Assembly: GCA_002862305.1 (NCBI GenBank)
Contig: PKCS01000092.1
Span: forward strand, 1-63,365
Direction of reading: 5' to 3'
Source: Phycisphaerae bacterium
GTDB taxonomy: Bacteria; Planctomycetota; Phycisphaerae; Phycisphaerales; SM1A02
DNA: 63,365 nt
Positions 33,732 through 41,942 of this stretch are shown one piece after another. Each line of letters begins with the position of its first letter. Position 1 is the first letter of the stretch. The notes under the pieces are model-generated. The model saw only the letters and a list, made by a program, of their open reading frames with translations. It was not told where the DNA came from and did not search any database. The translations under genes were made by a program, and so were the position numbers.

Positions 33732-33818
33732 GGATTCATCATCGCCGGCGAGCGGGATTCATCAACCGCCGCCACCCGACCAGTCGGGGATTTCGGGGCG
33801 AAAAGGACCCACGGCAGT

Positions 33819-34931
33819 TCACTTGAGGGCCTGGATCCGGCGGATGCGGTCGGTCAGGGGGGGGTGGGTCGAGAAGACCGTGGAGGCGTCGTGGCGACCG
33901 GTCCGGACCTTGCGCTTGAGGGGATTGACCATGAAGAGGGGTGCGGTGGACTGGCCGACGTGACGCAGGGGCTGCCGGCAGCCCCCGAGCTTGCGCAGGG
34001 CACCGATCAGGCCGTCGGGATACCGGGTGAGTTCCACCGCCCCGGCGTCCGCCAGGTATTCACGCTGGCGACTCATCGCGAACCGGACCACCATGGCACA
34101 CAGTGGGGCGAGGATCGCGAAGATCACCGCCACCACCACGATGATGATGGCCAGGGGGTTGCCGCCTCCCCCCCCGCCCCGACCGCCCCGGCTGCCGCCC
34201 CCGAACATCGCGCTGTAGAAGGCGACCCGGGTGCCGGCGTCCGCGGCGAAGATGATGATCCCGGCGAGGGTGGCCATCAGCATTCCCAGGCGGATGTCGA
34301 AGTGGCGGATGTGGCTGATCTCGTGCGCGATGACCGCGGCAAGCTCGTCGCGGGTGAGCATCTTGCGGAGTCCGGTGGTGATCGCCACCACCCCGTGCTC
34401 GGGGTCGCGACCGGTCGCGAAGGCGTTCATGGCGGGATCGTCGATCAGGTAGACCTTGGGCATGGGGATCCCGGCCGCGATGGAGAGCTCCTCCACGACG
34501 TTGAAGAGCTGGGGATCGTCGGGCTTGGCGATCTCGCGGGAGCCGGTCATCCTCAGGATCGCGTTGGAACCGCTGAACCAGCTCCAGATGGTGGCCAGGA
34601 TGGCGATCACCAGTCCGATGACCGCACCGACCACGAAGCCGCCGAGCAGGGGCGCGACCTGGAGCCCCTGGCTCTGGGCCTGGGGGTCCTGCCCGGCGGA
34701 GGATTCCCCGAGGGCGACGAGAATCACGCCCAGGGCTCCGCAGAAGCTCGTGATCAGCACGTTCATCAGCAGGATGAGGAACACGCTGTTGCGCTTGTTG
34801 CGGGCGATCAGGTCCGAGTAGGTGACGTTCGAGGGAAGCCCCTTGAGGGGCGGCTCGTCGGAGTGGATCGCCTCCGATCCTCCCGAGGCGTCGCTCGTGG
34901 TGCTGGTCTGGTCTGGTGGTGGAGGGGCCAT
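33819..34931 (-). CDS. htpX: HtpX-like M48 membrane metalloprotease
   Basis: Zinc protease of 370 aa acting on damaged membrane proteins. An acidic Pro/Ser-rich start is followed by helices near residues 50-70 and 95-118. The active site is AAVIAHEISHIRHFD (HExxH) with the third ligand in the downstream glutamate segment QREYLADAGAVELT. Helices after the active site flank a glycine-rich loop (GGGSRGGRGGGGGG). C-terminal FSTHPPLTDRIRRI is typical. It lies 34 bases after lemA, a pairing seen in many bacteria. Longer than E. coli HtpX (about 290) because of the N-terminal and Gly-rich additions. Confidence 0.9.
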   Translation of the reverse strand: MAPPPPDQTSTTSDASGGSEAIHSDEPPLKGLPSNVTYSDLIARNKRNSVFLILLMNVLITSFCGALGVILVALGESSAGQDPQAQSQGLQVAPLLGGFVVGAVIGLVIAILATIWSWFSGSNAILRMTGSREIAKPDDPQLFNVVEELSIAAGIPMPKVYLIDDPAMNAFATGRDPEHGVVAITTGLRKMLTRDELAAVIAHEISHIRHFDIRLGMLMATLAGIIIFAADAGTRVAFYSAMFGGGSRGGRGGGGGGNPLAIIIVVVAVIFAILAPLCAMVVRFAMSRQREYLADAGAVELTRYPDGLIGALRKLGGCRQPLRHVGQSTAPLFMVNPLKRKVRTGRHDASTVFSTHPPLTDRIRRIQALK

Positions 34932-34965
34932 GGGGTTCCGTGGTCGTGCGTCGGGACGTTGCTGG

Positions 34966-35532
34966 TCAGAAGCTGACCTCGGGAACCTCCCTGGCGGCAG
35001 GGTCCTCGATCTCGAAGAGATCTCGCTTCTGGAAGTTGAACATGCTGGCCACGACGTTCGAGGGGATCGCCTGCAACCGCTCGTTGTAGTTCGCGGTCAT
35101 GCGGTTGTAGTTGGTCCGCGCGAAGCCGATCTTGTTCTCGGTGCTGGTGAGCTCCTCCTGGAGCTGCAGGAAGTTCTGGTTCGCCTTGAGGTCCGGGTAG
35201 GCCTCGGCGACCGCCATGAGCCTGCCGAGCGCGGCGGACAGCATGCCTTCGGCCTGGCCGGACGCCGCGACGCCGGAGGCGCCCACCGCGGATTCCCGGG
35301 CCTTGACCACGTTCTCCAGGGTCTCCTTCTCGTGGCTCGCGTAGCCCTTGACCGAGTTCACCAGGTTGGGAATGAGGTCGTGACGTCGCTTGAGCTGCAC
35401 GTCGATGTCGGACCAGGCGGTCTCGGAACCGATTCGTGCCCGGACCAGTCCGTTGTAGATTCCGAAGAAGACGAGGACGGCCACGACCAGGAGGCCGATG
35501 GCGATCAACAGGATGATGAGGGCAGTTCCCAT
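34966..35532 (-). CDS. lemA: LemA family protein
   Basis: Single-pass protein of 188 aa. The N-terminal helix (about residues 4-25, LIILLIAIGLLVVAVLVFFG) leads into a long helical bundle with IYNGLVRARIGSETAWSDID and QLKRRHDLIPNLVNSVKGY, then PDLKANQNFLQLQEELTSTE and RTNYNRMTANYNERL, all hallmarks of LemA. The function is not known; it commonly sits beside htpX, as here, which suggests a role in membrane protein quality control. AAAGGA lies six to seven bases before ATG. Confidence 0.95.
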   Translation of the reverse strand: MGTALIILLIAIGLLVVAVLVFFGIYNGLVRARIGSETAWSDIDVQLKRRHDLIPNLVNSVKGYASHEKETLENVVKARESAVGASGVAASGQAEGMLSAALGRLMAVAEAYPDLKANQNFLQLQEELTSTENKIGFARTNYNRMTANYNERLQAIPSNVVASMFNFQKRDLFEIEDPAAREVPEVSF

Positions 35533-35590
35533 GATGATTCCTTTCCGCCCGGGCGGTGCCCGGTTCTGCGAGCCTACAGGCTACTCCAAT

Positions 35591-36316
35591 TCAACCGACG
35601 GGGCGGAAAAACGAGTCGGGATCACTCCCGTGTCGATTCAGGATGGAGAGGATCCCCGAATGGTCGCGGAGGTCCGGGACCACGAACCGGGCGCCACCCT
35701 CGCGGAGTCGCTCGGCTCGGGGGCCTTCGGCCACTCCGATGAAACCGACCCCCAGGCAACGGGATGCGGCAAGGTCCCAGGAACCGTCGCCGAAGTAGAC
35801 CGCGCCCGCGAAGGAATCGACCGGGCGGTCGTGCGCCTCGGCGGAGCGCTGCATCGAGGTGGCGATGATCTCCTCGCGGGGCCGGGCGTCGCAGGCGAAG
35901 GCCGCGGGGATGCCACGCCAGTCGAAACCGGAGTGCTCGAGCTTGATCGTTGCACTGCCGGTCCAGCCGCCGGTGGCGATGGAGACGGCGTGTCCCTGCC
36001 GCCGCAGGTGGCCGAGCAGGGCGACGGCTCCCGGCGTGGGCTGGATGGTGGCGGGATCCTGCCGGTGGGTGCGGCGGACCAGCTCGACGAAATGGTCCCG
36101 GACGCGATCGAGATCTTCCCGGGTGGGCTCGGCGCGCAGGTGGTCGCCGAGAAGGGTCGCGGCGATCGATTCATCGGTCGAGTGCGGATAGTCCGACCAG
36201 TCCGTGGACAGCTTCTCCACGCCGAAGAGCTCCCGGGCCGTGCGGATCCAGCAGGAATCATCGATTCCGGAGGTCCGGCAGAGCGTCCCGTCGATGTCGA
36301 ATACAGTGAGCAGCAT
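35591..36316 (-). CDS. HAD-family hydrolase
   Basis: Phosphatase-like protein of 241 aa with the HAD catalytic motif VFDIDGTLCR near the start, a helical cap domain (about residues 20-90), the second motif in AVSIATGGWTGSA and an acidic third motif VYFGDGSWDLAASR. Similar in layout to phosphoglycolate phosphatase-type enzymes, but the substrate cannot be inferred. ATG 36316 is chosen since DIDGT then sits at residues 7-11 as in the family. It diverges from galK and precedes lemA by 58 bases on the same strand. Confidence 0.85.
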   Translation of the reverse strand: MLLTVFDIDGTLCRTSGIDDSCWIRTARELFGVEKLSTDWSDYPHSTDESIAATLLGDHLRAEPTREDLDRVRDHFVELVRRTHRQDPATIQPTPGAVALLGHLRRQGHAVSIATGGWTGSATIKLEHSGFDWRGIPAAFACDARPREEIIATSMQRSAEAHDRPVDSFAGAVYFGDGSWDLAASRCLGVGFIGVAEGPRAERLREGGARFVVPDLRDHSGILSILNRHGSDPDSFFRPVG

Positions 36317-36388
36317 GCTTGAGATCCATGCACGAACGGGTCGGGACCGGCGCGGGGCCCGCGCGACCGGCCGAAGCGAGGCCAGGCC

Positions 36389-37540
36389 ATGAAGAACGAT
36401 CCGGAAACGCGGGTGAATCATACCTTCCGGGAGCTCGAGGGCCGTCCCCCCCAGTGCGTCACCCGGGCACCGGGTCGGGTCAACCTGATCGGGGACCACG
36501 TCGACTACGCCGGCGGGCTGGTCCTCCCGATCGCGATCGAACGCGCGACCACCGTGGCGATCGGGACCAACCCCGACGAGGACGGGTTCCTGGTGGAGCT
36601 GCTCGATCTCGATCGTTCACTCCACCTCGATCGGGACGCCCTCGAGACCATGGACGGGACGGAACTCGACTACATCAGGGGGCCGCTCCAGCAACTTCAT
36701 CGATCGGGCCTCACCCCTCCCGGGCTGCGGCTGGTGGTGGCGAGCGACATCCCGATCGGAGCGGGTCTCTCCTCCAGCGCCGCGCTGCAGGTCGCGGTCC
36801 TGATCGGGGTACGGAGGCTCCTCGGGGCGGGGACCGATCCCCTTGAGGTGGCCCTGGAGGCGCAACGCTCCGAACACGCGATCGGGACGCCGTGCGGGCT
36901 GATGGACATGTACGTGAGCGCGGCGGCGCGCCCCGACCACGCCTGCCTGATCGACTGCAGCACCAACGGACTTCGACAGGTGCCCCTTCCCGCGTCGCGG
37001 GACGCGGTGTTCATCATCACCGACACCGGGGTCCGACACGACCTTCGCGATGGCGGCTACGCGCAGCGCCGTGCGGAATGCGAGCAGGCCGCGAGCCTGC
37101 TGGGGATCGGACTGCTGGGGGAAGCGGACGAGGCGCGGGTGGAACGGGCCGGGCTGCCCGAGCCGATGAACCGCCGGGCCCGGCACGTGACGAGCGAGAT
37201 CCGTCGCGTTGGTGCATTCGCGGAGGCGGTCGAGGGAGGTGATCTCGAGGCGGCCGGGAACCTGATGTTCGAGAGCCACGACTCCCTGCGTGACGACTTC
37301 GAGGTCTCGTGTCCCGAACTCGACCTGGTGGTGGAAACCGCCAGGTCGATGACCGGGAGCATCCACGGCTCGAGGATGACGGGGGGTGGATTCGGGGGCT
37401 GCACGGTCACCCTCTGCGACCCGGGCCGGGAGACCGACTTCCTGGACGCGGTCGACGAGGCCTTCAGGCACCGGTTCGGCAGGACGCCACGCTCGATCCG
37501 TTCCGCCGCCGCGGCGGGCGCGGGACCGGTCGGGGCCTGA
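36389..37540 (+). CDS. galK: Galactokinase-like GHMP kinase
   Basis: Sugar kinase of 383 aa that makes galactose 1-phosphate in the Leloir pathway, or a close relative. The family signature RAPGRVNLIGDHVDYAGG is present, but the usual Glu of GEHTDY is Asp, and the Thr is Val. ATP-binding PIGAGLSSSAALQVAV and the third GHMP motif MTGGGFGGCTV are normal. CGLMDMYVSAA contains the catalytic Asp region. No galT or galE lies next to it. The changed galactose-contact residue leaves open a related substrate such as N-acetylgalactosamine. Confidence 0.85.
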   Translation: MKNDPETRVNHTFRELEGRPPQCVTRAPGRVNLIGDHVDYAGGLVLPIAIERATTVAIGTNPDEDGFLVELLDLDRSLHLDRDALETMDGTELDYIRGPLQQLHRSGLTPPGLRLVVASDIPIGAGLSSSAALQVAVLIGVRRLLGAGTDPLEVALEAQRSEHAIGTPCGLMDMYVSAAARPDHACLIDCSTNGLRQVPLPASRDAVFIITDTGVRHDLRDGGYAQRRAECEQAASLLGIGLLGEADEARVERAGLPEPMNRRARHVTSEIRRVGAFAEAVEGGDLEAAGNLMFESHDSLRDDFEVSCPELDLVVETARSMTGSIHGSRMTGGGFGGCTVTLCDPGRETDFLDAVDEAFRHRFGRTPRSIRSAAAAGAGPVGA

Positions 37541-37546
37541 ACGAGG

Positions 37547-38356
37547 TCACTTGGACGCCCCGGGACCACTCCCGGGATCGGGGGCCGCCTGCCCCCGGTA
37601 TTGCTTGAGCAGGAGGGATGCCTTCTGGGTCTTGTCGTACACGATCATCGCCTTGACGTGATCGAAGCTCCTGATCGCGACCGGCCCGAGCCGGGGGGCG
37701 AAGAAGACGTACTGCGCGTCGTCGATCTCGGCCGGTCCCACCGACCCCCGGTAGCTGGTCCGGATGCATGTCGTCTGGAACTTCCCCGCGGGGGAGTTCA
37801 CGGTGAAGGCACCGAGCACCTCGTAGACGCACTCCAGGGTGCCCTGGTGGGTGGTCTTGTCGGGGTCGTCGACGGAACTGACCGAAACCTGGATGCTGGC
37901 CCGGACCGGCTCGCCGGGGACTGCATGCACCAGGCAGACGGGTTCATCCGGCTTGAAGGTCGCGATCGACTTGGTGGAATGGTCGACCTCGATGGAGCGG
38001 TACAGTCCATCGGGGCGGACCAGGACGGTGGTCGTCCTGAGGTCACCGATCCGGAGCACGTGGATGTCGGCGGCCTTTCCGTCCTCCTGGACCGTGATGT
38101 CGATGTCGGTCCCCCGGTCGTTGCCCTCGACGACGGTGAAGGTGCGCGTGCCGAGCTCCCCGTCGAAGAAGCTCGCGATCTCGGGGATCGACACCGCTCC
38201 TTCCCGGGGGACCACCACCCCGGGACCGAAGGTCCGGAGCACCGCCTCCAGTCCCTCGTCGTCCCCGAAGCCACAGGGTGCGAGCAGTCCCAGGCCGACC
38301 AGCGCCAGGAGCGGGAATGCGATGTTCGATCGGGCATGACTGGGGATCATGTTCAT
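37547..38356 (-). CDS. Exported protein of unknown function
   Basis: Unrecognised 269-residue protein with an N-terminal signal (about residues 12-30, FPLLALVGLGLLAPCGFG). There is no clear lipobox, since Pro precedes the Cys. The mature part is beta-rich, with charged strands (SIQVSVSSVDDPDKTTHQGT) and no known motif. It ends in a Gly/Pro/Ser tail. ATG 38356 is preferred over 38371 because it shortens the region before the signal. Its start is only 20 bases from the divergent start of the cyclophilin-like lipoprotein, so the two promoters must overlap. Confidence 0.65.
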   Translation of the reverse strand: MNMIPSHARSNIAFPLLALVGLGLLAPCGFGDDEGLEAVLRTFGPGVVVPREGAVSIPEIASFFDGELGTRTFTVVEGNDRGTDIDITVQEDGKAADIHVLRIGDLRTTTVLVRPDGLYRSIEVDHSTKSIATFKPDEPVCLVHAVPGEPVRASIQVSVSSVDDPDKTTHQGTLECVYEVLGAFTVNSPAGKFQTTCIRTSYRGSVGPAEIDDAQYVFFAPRLGPVAIRSFDHVKAMIVYDKTQKASLLLKQYRGQAAPDPGSGPGASK

Positions 38357-38376
38357 TCGAGTATGGTACATGGATC

Positions 38377-39072
38377 ATGCGATCGATCCCCACGCCAGTC
38401 CTGTATCTGCTGTCCTTCGTCATCTGCCTTGGATCCACGGCCTGCACGGGGGATCGGGAGCCGACGAGCAGCGGGGAGCCGGGTGCCGGGTCCGGAAGCG
38501 AGCTGCTCGCCGAAGTGGAGCTGGGCACGGGGGTCTTCACCATCCGTTTGCGGCCCGACGTGGCCCCGCGGTCGGTGGCCAACTTCGGGAACCTGGTCCG
38601 CAGGGGGTTCTACCACGGCCGGGAGGTGATCGCCGCCAACGGATCGAGTGCAAGCTTCGGTCGACCGGACCGGCTGCCCGCCTACCAGGTCGCCAACGAG
38701 TACTCACCGGACCTGCTTTTCGACCGACCGGGGATCGTGGCCTGGACCTTCCTCGACACTCGGGAGGCGACCAGCAACCAGATCGCGCACCCCACGCGCT
38801 TCTTCGTGAGCAAGGCCCCCAACCAGGCGTGGAACTTCTCGTTCAATCCATTTGGTGAGGTCGTGGCGAACCAGGAGGTCGTGGCCGAGGCCCGGCCCGG
38901 TGACTGGATACGGTCGATCAGGCTCAAGGGCGACTGGGCGGCCTTCCTCGCGGCGCATGAGGAGGCCATCACGTCGTGGAACCGGGCCCTGAGGGGTTCG
39001 GGTCACCTCGCACCGGATGAATCGATGGGAAGCCTGCCTTCCGCCACCGGACCGGGCGTCAGTTCCAACTGA
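38377..39072 (+). CDS. Cyclophilin-like lipoprotein
   Basis: Lipoprotein of 231 aa; signal plus lipobox GSTAC at about residues 19-23, then a Ser/Gly linker. The domain begins TGVFTIRLRPDVAPRSVANF, the opening of bacterial peptidyl-prolyl cis-trans isomerases of the cyclophilin type, and ends with a segment that looks like NPFGEVVANQEVV in place of the usual FG-V-G. The active-site segment FHRVIPGFMVQGGD is replaced by GREVIAANGSSASFGRPDR, so activity is doubtful. It would act at the periplasmic face. Its last 14 bases overlap the convergent LON-domain gene. Confidence 0.75.
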   Translation: MRSIPTPVLYLLSFVICLGSTACTGDREPTSSGEPGAGSGSELLAEVELGTGVFTIRLRPDVAPRSVANFGNLVRRGFYHGREVIAANGSSASFGRPDRLPAYQVANEYSPDLLFDRPGIVAWTFLDTREATSNQIAHPTRFFVSKAPNQAWNFSFNPFGEVVANQEVVAEARPGDWIRSIRLKGDWAAFLAAHEEAITSWNRALRGSGHLAPDESMGSLPSATGPGVSSN

Positions 39073-39781
39073 GGCCCTTGGGCCACTCCCGCCAGCCCTG
39101 GAGGTCGCAACGCGCCACCAGCTGGTCGATCCGGTGCAGCTCGCCGTAGACGATGCGGGCTCGTTCGCTGGGATCGGGTTCCTGGAGAAGTCGGTAGCGG
39201 ATCTGGTCGTCCTTGACCAGCACGAAGGACGCCATCTCGATGAGGGTCTCGATGGGCACCTCGTCCTGGTCGACCCAGTCGCGCACCGCCTCCGCGGCGT
39301 GCATCCGTGAAAGGCGGTCGCCCTCGAGCAACCGCTTGAGCGCCTGGCGGACCACCGGTGAAGGTGCGTCGGCGAGGGGCGACTCGATGGGCCGCAGACG
39401 GCCCAGGCGGTACAGGCGTTCCTCGTCCGGCTCGTCGATGTCGCGGATGAGTGCCCGGCAGATGCCGTGGACCAGGATGTTCCGCCGGCCGTCCGGCAGT
39501 CGATGGTTCTTGAGGATTCGACCGACGCACACCACCGGCTTCAGGGGGGGCGTGCCCAGTGATTCGGCCCCCACCACCCCCCGCTCGAGGATCGCCAGCG
39601 CGATGGGCGTGGACCGGGAGAGGTCGCCGTCGGGGCTGCGGTCGATGCAGTCCGAGATCATCTGGCGGTAGCGGGGCTCGAAGATGTGCAGCGGCTGCAC
39701 CGTCTGCGGGAACAGGGCCACGCTGACCAGGGGGAACAGCGGGATCGGTTGGTCGAAATCGACGAGGAAGGACCCGGTCAT
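39059..39781 (-). CDS. Stand-alone LON substrate-binding domain protein
   Basis: 240 aa matching the N-terminal LON domain of Lon proteases without the ATPase and peptidase parts. It starts IPLFPLVSVALFPQTVQPLHIFE, then the RYRQMISDC helix and VVCVGRILKNHRLPDGRRN strands. The C-terminal half is helical and ends DLQGWREWPKG. Such stand-alone proteins occur widely and have no settled function; they may recognise substrates or act as adaptors. ATG 39781 is chosen because the domain begins a few residues on. It follows the HDOD gene by 37 bases on the same strand. Confidence 0.82.
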   Translation of the reverse strand: MTGSFLVDFDQPIPLFPLVSVALFPQTVQPLHIFEPRYRQMISDCIDRSPDGDLSRSTPIALAILERGVVGAESLGTPPLKPVVCVGRILKNHRLPDGRRNILVHGICRALIRDIDEPDEERLYRLGRLRPIESPLADAPSPVVRQALKRLLEGDRLSRMHAAEAVRDWVDQDEVPIETLIEMASFVLVKDDQIRYRLLQEPDPSERARIVYGELHRIDQLVARCDLQGWREWPKGLSWN

Positions 39782-39818
39782 GGAATCATGGTAGGCCTTC
39801 GGGGCGAGCGGCGATGGA

Positions 39819-40748
39819 TCAGGCCGCGAGCGAACCTCGAATCTCGCGGCCCTCGGCGGCGAGGGCCTCCAGCACCCGGCGGATCCCGGTGGGGCCCACC
39901 CCGATGGCATCGCAGGCCTCGAGGGAGATTTCGAGGTCGGGGAGGTCCATTCGGAAGCCCGGCTCGGACCGAGCCGCGATCCGGTCCCCGACGTGCACGA
40001 ACCAGGACATCATCGCGTCGTCCCCCCGGAGGACGCCCGGGTCGTGGTGGTTCCCGGTGGAGGAGACCAGGGACTTCGGGAACTTCCAACGCTGGCACAG
40101 CAGCGCACCGAGCTCCTGGTGTTCGACCCCGAAGCGCTCCACCTCGAGGGCTCGCAGGTCCGAGTCAGGGGTGCCGTCGGGTCCGAGGTCCAGGGTCCCG
40201 ATCATGTCGGCGAAGAGTGCCGGGTCGTGCTGGAACTCGACCATCAGGCCGATGTCGTGGAGCAGGCCGGCCAGGAACGCCTCCTCGGTGCAGTCGGACC
40301 CGGAGGCCCGGGCGATCATGCAGGTGGCCACGGCGGCATCGAGGCTGTGGTCCCAGAGGTGCCTGGGATCGAGTCCCGGGATGCGCGAGGCACCGCGGAA
40401 CATGCGGCCGAGACTGGCCGCCACCGCGATGTTCTTGATCGCATTCAGGCCCAGCAGCGAGATCGCGCGATTCATGGACCCGATCTGCCGGGGCATGCCG
40501 TAGAACGAGGAGTTCACGACCTTGAGTATCCTCGCCGACAGCGCCGGGTCGGACACGATGATCTGGTGGAGGTCCCGTGCGGAGCTGGTCGGGTCGTCGA
40601 TCACGTCGACGATCCGAAGGGTCACCTCGGGGAGGGTCGACATGTGGCTGATCCCGTCGATCATCGCGGAAGCGATGGAATGCCGGGTTTCCCTTGATTC
40701 GGAAGCTGACATGCGTCCCCCGTCCGAAGTGGCCGTTCGGTGTCTCAT
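39819..40748 (-). CDS. HDOD-domain signalling protein
   Basis: 309 aa. The HDOD region (about residues 30-230) opens with LPEVTLRIVDVIDDPTSSAR and LHQIIVSDPALSARILKVVN, has SFYGMPRQIGSMNRAISLLG, and a GLLHDIGLMVEFQHD segment. HDOD proteins are signalling or regulatory modules related to HD hydrolases, usually without the catalytic pair complete, and often control motility or differentiation. An alternative start is 40712. It follows neuC by 51 bases, so it may share the sialic-acid/Maf transcript and link it to motility. Confidence 0.88.
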   Translation of the reverse strand: MRHRTATSDGGRMSASESRETRHSIASAMIDGISHMSTLPEVTLRIVDVIDDPTSSARDLHQIIVSDPALSARILKVVNSSFYGMPRQIGSMNRAISLLGLNAIKNIAVAASLGRMFRGASRIPGLDPRHLWDHSLDAAVATCMIARASGSDCTEEAFLAGLLHDIGLMVEFQHDPALFADMIGTLDLGPDGTPDSDLRALEVERFGVEHQELGALLCQRWKFPKSLVSSTGNHHDPGVLRGDDAMMSWFVHVGDRIAARSEPGFRMDLPDLEISLEACDAIGVGPTGIRRVLEALAAEGREIRGSLAA

Positions 40749-40799
40749 CCTGCTACCAGCATGTCGGTCGTCGACGGGCCCCGCTTGAGCACGGACCGC

Positions 40800-41942
40800 T
40801 CAGTCGCGGTGAATATCCTCGGGGTTCGGAGCGGGGTCCGCCCAGCGCTTGCGGAGGGGGACGACCTCCAGGGGCACGTCCGCGAGGATCCGGGCGATTC
40901 GCGCCCCGGCATCGCCGGAACCGAACCGGTCGTCGGGTCCGACCGACCGGAGGGATTCCGCCTCGATCAGCGCGGCGTCCAGCGCGGGTCCGGTAAGCGG
41001 ATCGACGTGGACCACGGTCCGCGGGCGTTCGCGTCCCGACTGCCGGGTGCCGATGTCCACCGCCGGACGACCGACCGCGGCGCATTCGATGAGCCCGGCA
41101 CTGCTGTTGCCGACGAGCACCTCGATCCGACGGAGCAGTCCGATGAACTCCGCCCGCGGCAGGTGCTCGAGGACAGGCAGCGGTGCGGAGTCCAGCGCGA
41201 TGCGGATCCCGGTGCATCCGGGATCGTGGTTCGGGGCCATGACCAGGGAGGGCCCGCGGGCGGCGACGGTCTTCACGATGAGTTCCATCCGTCGCTGCTC
41301 GACGTGGTCGGGATCCCCCACCGGATGGTGGAGGACCAGGAACCGAGGCGCCCCCAGTTCCCGCCAGCGGACCTCGTCGAGGACCGGGAACGTCGAGAGG
41401 TCGTCGACCGCGGGGGAGCCGACCATGTGGATCACGTCCGATGGCTCGCCCATCGACTCGATGCGCGAGGCACTGGAGGTGGTCGCGGGGAAGTGGAGGT
41501 GCGCGAGCTTGGTCACGGCATGGCGGATGCCCTCGTCGCAGATGCCGGAGGCGATGTCGCCTCCATGGACGTGGGCGACCCGGATCCCGAGGACCGCCGC
41601 GGCGGTCGCGGCGGCAAGGACCTCGATCCGGTCGCCCAGGACCACCAGGAAGTCCGGGGGGTCGGGGGCGAGCACCTCGGTCATCGAGAGGATGCCCCGA
41701 CCGATCGACTCCGCGTCGGATCGACGGGTGCGCGAGCAATCCGCCTGCATCTCGACCACCGACTGGATGGTGCGCTCGCGGGCGACCTGTTCGATGGTCG
41801 GCGGGGTGCCCAGGAGGTGCGCCCCCCCCGCCACCAGTCGATCGTCCACGGTGGGGTCCTGTTCCAGGGCATCGAGGAGCGAGCCCAGCAGCCCGTAGTC
41901 AGCACGACTCCCGGTGAAGACCGTGATCTTGCGTCGAGTCAT
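40800..41942 (-). CDS. neuC: UDP-N-acetylglucosamine 2-epimerase (hydrolysing), NeuC/LegG type
   Basis: First pathway step: hydrolysing 2-epimerisation of UDP-GlcNAc to ManNAc plus UDP (or of UDP-diNAcBac if LegG). The 380-aa protein opens ITVFTGSRADYGLLGSLLDA, has FLVVLGDRIEVLAAATAA and VAHVHGGDI, then RHAVTKLAHLHFPAT and the nucleotide-site VGNSSAGLIECAAVGRPAVDI. Start ATG overlaps the neuB stop (ATGA). Its place with neuB and neuA in one coupled unit supports nonulosonic-acid synthesis; the exact sugar is not decided by sequence alone. Confidence 0.9.
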   Translation of the reverse strand: MTRRKITVFTGSRADYGLLGSLLDALEQDPTVDDRLVAGGAHLLGTPPTIEQVARERTIQSVVEMQADCSRTRRSDAESIGRGILSMTEVLAPDPPDFLVVLGDRIEVLAAATAAAVLGIRVAHVHGGDIASGICDEGIRHAVTKLAHLHFPATTSSASRIESMGEPSDVIHMVGSPAVDDLSTFPVLDEVRWRELGAPRFLVLHHPVGDPDHVEQRRMELIVKTVAARGPSLVMAPNHDPGCTGIRIALDSAPLPVLEHLPRAEFIGLLRRIEVLVGNSSAGLIECAAVGRPAVDIGTRQSGRERPRTVVHVDPLTGPALDAALIEAESLRSVGPDDRFGSGDAGARIARILADVPLEVVPLRKRWADPAPNPEDIHRD

